A stretch of DNA of 64,000 nucleotides from Bacillus sp. (in: firmicutes). Lineage in GTDB: Bacteria; Bacillota; Bacilli; Bacillales; Bacillaceae_J. Positions 62,064-64,000 of the stretch are shown here, piece after piece. Below the pieces are notes generated by a model. It was given only the letters and a program-made list of their open reading frames with translations. It made no database searches and was not told the DNA's origin. The stretch spans positions 1-64,000 of the forward strand of contig DUSF01000041.1 in NCBI GenBank assembly GCA_012842745.1, in the 5' to 3' direction. Numbering within the stretch: position 1 is the stretch's first letter; each line of letters opens with the position of its first letter. The position numbers and the translations under genes are program-made.

Positions 62064-62208
62064 GATTGCTAACTTATGGAGGTTAATTAGCCTGATCACT
62101 TACGAAATACATCTGGAACGGGCTGCCCTGTTCCCGAATAAAATGATACTAGTAAATTTTATAATTTTTTTCTTAAAACAATCCTCAATGATTTTAGGGA
62201 GTGTTACT

Positions 62209-63660
62209 ATGGGAGCGATTAATGGAAATGAATTTATAAACCGATTAAATAAGCGAAATACTGATCTTTGGATAGACGGCGAAAAACTAAAGGGAAAGAT
62301 ATCTGAACACCCTGCCTTCAAAGGAGTAATAAAGACGAAAGCTTCCCTTTACGACTTACAACATAATCCAGATTTAAAAGAGGAAATGACTTTCTTATCA
62401 CCAGAAACAAAAGAACCGATTGGACTTTCCTACTTACAACCAGTGACGAAAGAAGATTTGATTAAGAGGAGAAGAATGATTGAACATTGGGCAAGGTACA
62501 CTGGTGGCATGATGGGAAGAAGCCCAGACTATATGAACACTGTACTAATGAGCTTTGCCTCATCTGCCGCCCTTTTAAAAGATAGAGACAATTGTTTTCC
62601 AGAAAATATTCAATCATTATATGAGATGGCAAGGGAAAAAGATCTTTCGTTTACGCATACCTTCATTACTCCACAAGTAAACCGTTCCCAAGGATATTTC
62701 GGATGCTCCAACGAGCCTATCTCTGCTAAAGTGATTGATAAAAATGAAGCAGGAATCGTTATAAAGGGCGCCCGACTTTTAGCTACTCAAGGCGGGTTAA
62801 CGGATGAAGTATTAGTATTTACTGTCCCTAGATTGTTCTTTGATCAAGATGAAGCATTCGCTTTTTCCATCCCATCCGATACGAAAGGTTTAAGATTTAT
62901 TTGTAGGGAAACTTTTGTTGGTGGAGAGTCTCTTTTTAATCATCCGTTAAGTTCACGATATGAAGAAATGGACTCTATTCTCGTCTTCAATAATGTGTTA
63001 GTTCCGTGGAATCGAGTATTTTTTTATGACAATATTGATGCAGCGGGGGATTTATTGACACGAAGCTCTTTTCATAACTTTGCAATACATCAAGTAGTGA
63101 CTAGACAAATTGTGAAAACTGAGTTTGTTTTAGGGCTTGCTGAACTTCTTGTACAAACAATTAACGTTAGCGAGTATCAACATATTCAAGAAAAACTCTC
63201 AGAGATTATCATTGGTCTCGAAACGATGAAAGCCCTATTAGAAAAATCTGAAAATGATGCAAAAATCGATGAATGGGGACTTATGCGTCCGAGTGCTACC
63301 CCACTCCAAGTTGCTAGTAATATCTTTCCGAGAATTTATCCCCGATTCAGTGAGATTATTCAATTAATCGGGGCTAGTGGAATGGTATCTTTACCAACTG
63401 AAAAAGCCTTTCATTCTGCTATTAAGGCGGATCTCGATCAATATCTTCAAGCAACAAGCAAGACTGCGGAGGACCGAATTAAAATATTTCGTTTAGCTTG
63501 GGACCTTACAATGAGTTCATTTGGTACAAGACAAACCCAATATGAAAGGTACTTTTTTGGCGATCCCATTCGATTATCGGGTGATTTATATAAGGCGTAT
63601 CCAAAAGATGATTATGTAAGAGAAATTTGTAAATTCTTGTGTTTAAAAATTGAGAAGTAA
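62209..63660 (+). CDS. HpaB-family flavin-dependent monooxygenase (4-hydroxyphenylacetate 3-monooxygenase type)
   Basis: Product of 483 residues. YTGGMMGRSPDYMNTVLMSF near residue 105 and FTHTFITPQVNRSQ near 150 are clear HpaB/YoaI family marks. It would hydroxylate phenolic compounds using reduced FAD from a separate reductase; no reductase gene is adjacent. ATG at 62209 has AGGGAGTG upstream and gives the family length. The in-frame ATG at 62143 has no ribosome site. Confidence 0.88.
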   Translation: MGAINGNEFINRLNKRNTDLWIDGEKLKGKISEHPAFKGVIKTKASLYDLQHNPDLKEEMTFLSPETKEPIGLSYLQPVTKEDLIKRRRMIEHWARYTGGMMGRSPDYMNTVLMSFASSAALLKDRDNCFPENIQSLYEMAREKDLSFTHTFITPQVNRSQGYFGCSNEPISAKVIDKNEAGIVIKGARLLATQGGLTDEVLVFTVPRLFFDQDEAFAFSIPSDTKGLRFICRETFVGGESLFNHPLSSRYEEMDSILVFNNVLVPWNRVFFYDNIDAAGDLLTRSSFHNFAIHQVVTRQIVKTEFVLGLAELLVQTINVSEYQHIQEKLSEIIIGLETMKALLEKSENDAKIDEWGLMRPSATPLQVASNIFPRIYPRFSEIIQLIGASGMVSLPTEKAFHSAIKADLDQYLQATSKTAEDRIKIFRLAWDLTMSSFGTRQTQYERYFFGDPIRLSGDLYKAYPKDDYVREICKFLCLKIEK

Positions 63661-63722
63661 AGTTCATACTAAAAAGAAAAGCTTAGCTTAGGTTAGCTTA
63701 GGTTTAGTTTGCTGTTGAACGG

Positions 63723-63761
63723 AGACGGTTCTATAGTTAATTTGAAACACAAGAACCGTCT
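63723..63761. terminator. Inverted repeat between convergent genes
   Basis: AGACGGTTCT (63723-63732) pairs with AGAACCGTCT (63752-63761) across a 19-base loop, between the convergent HpaB-type and FtsW/RodA genes. There is no strong T tract, so termination is probable but not certain. Confidence 0.5.
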
Positions 63762-63773
63762 GCTTGTTACAAA

Positions 63774-64000
63774 CTACGCATTTTTGCTGCATAACACCAA
63801 ATCTTTCCTCCTATACACACTCAGCACAACACCCATAATAAATGCATTCATTACAGTGGGCATCAAACCGTAGCTTATAAAAGGCAAGGACACCCCAGCG
63901 ATTGGCAACAAGCCTAACGTCATACTAATATTATAAACGAATGGAACGGCATAAAGCGCAATCCCACCAACAACAAGCAATTTTCCAAAATCATCAATAA
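63774..64000 (-). CDS. FtsW/RodA/SpoVE-family protein, 3' part only
   Basis: The frame is open to the window edge and encodes the last 75 or so residues of a polytopic membrane glycosyltransferase. LGLLPIAGVSLPFISYG is the family hallmark near the C-terminus; the usual following residues are replaced by LMPTVMNAFIMG. These enzymes polymerise lipid II during cell-wall growth. The 5' portion lies beyond 64000, so which paralogue it is cannot be told. Confidence 0.85.
   Translation of the reverse strand, partial: IDDFGKLLVVGGIALYAVPFVYNISMTLGLLPIAGVSLPFISYGLMPTVMNAFIMGVVLSVYRRKDLVLCSKNA

Noticed and set aside
63681-63712. GCTTAG/TTAGCTTAGG direct repeats
   Set aside because: Too short and too few copies to call an element; probably simple slippage.

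Overview
The window comes from an AT-rich Firmicute of the family Bacillaceae. The evidence is strong AAGGAGG-type ribosome binding sites, ATG/TTG/GTG starts, and a core gene order that mirrors Bacillus subtilis: yebE-yebG / purEKB-SQLFMNHD / yerA-yerB-yerC / pcrB-pcrA-ligA-camS / gatCAB. Species cannot be fixed from the sequence alone.

Layout. (1) 0.1-31 kb is a defence island. A leftward type III-D CRISPR operon (406-10771) encodes a CARF-HEPN effector, the RAMP TIGR03986, Csx19, a double-Cas7 RAMP, Csx10, an HD-less Cas10 and a CARF-nuclease effector. It is followed by a CRISPR array of 24 repeats (11124-12824, read leftward), a broken IS4-type element next to the array leader, cas1-cas2-cas4, a divergent small ORF, and a type I effector operon (cas6, cas5, cas7, cas8, cas3 with its HD domain at the C-terminus). 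The only Cas6, Cas1, Cas2 and array lie with the type I genes, so the III-D complex probably borrows their crRNAs. On the opposite strand a Wadjet-like jetABCD operon (24392-30559) adds SMC-type plasmid defence. (2) 30.6-32.3 kb is a junction with a decayed membrane gene and a YhfC-type protease. (3) 32.3-45.8 kb is core: gatCAB, camS, ligA, pcrA, pcrB, yerC, yerB, yerA and a DUF2892 gene. (4) 45.9-58.4 kb is the purine operon with PurR boxes, promoter, guanine riboswitch and attenuator. (5) 58.4-64 kb holds yebG, a deleted yebE remnant, hsp20, a truncated Fur-controlled siderophore-binding gene, fetAB, an HpaB-type oxygenase and the 3' end of an FtsW/RodA gene.

Main points. The purine operon looks eroded: purC is absent from its normal place between purB and purS, PurQ has Ser in place of its catalytic Cys, and purF carries a one-base frame break that separates the normal start from the catalytic Cys. 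With four other broken genes this suggests ongoing gene decay, or alternatively assembly errors that need checking. Three intergenic gaps (32.2, 35.8 and 62.0 kb) carry short TTAT-n-TCC motifs repeated at 20-21 bp, two helical turns. I know of no described family for these, and they are the least explained structure here. Other unexplained items are an orphan copy of the CRISPR leader at 121-187, a 32-residue ORF ahead of cas3, and a 33-residue ORF coupled to jetD.
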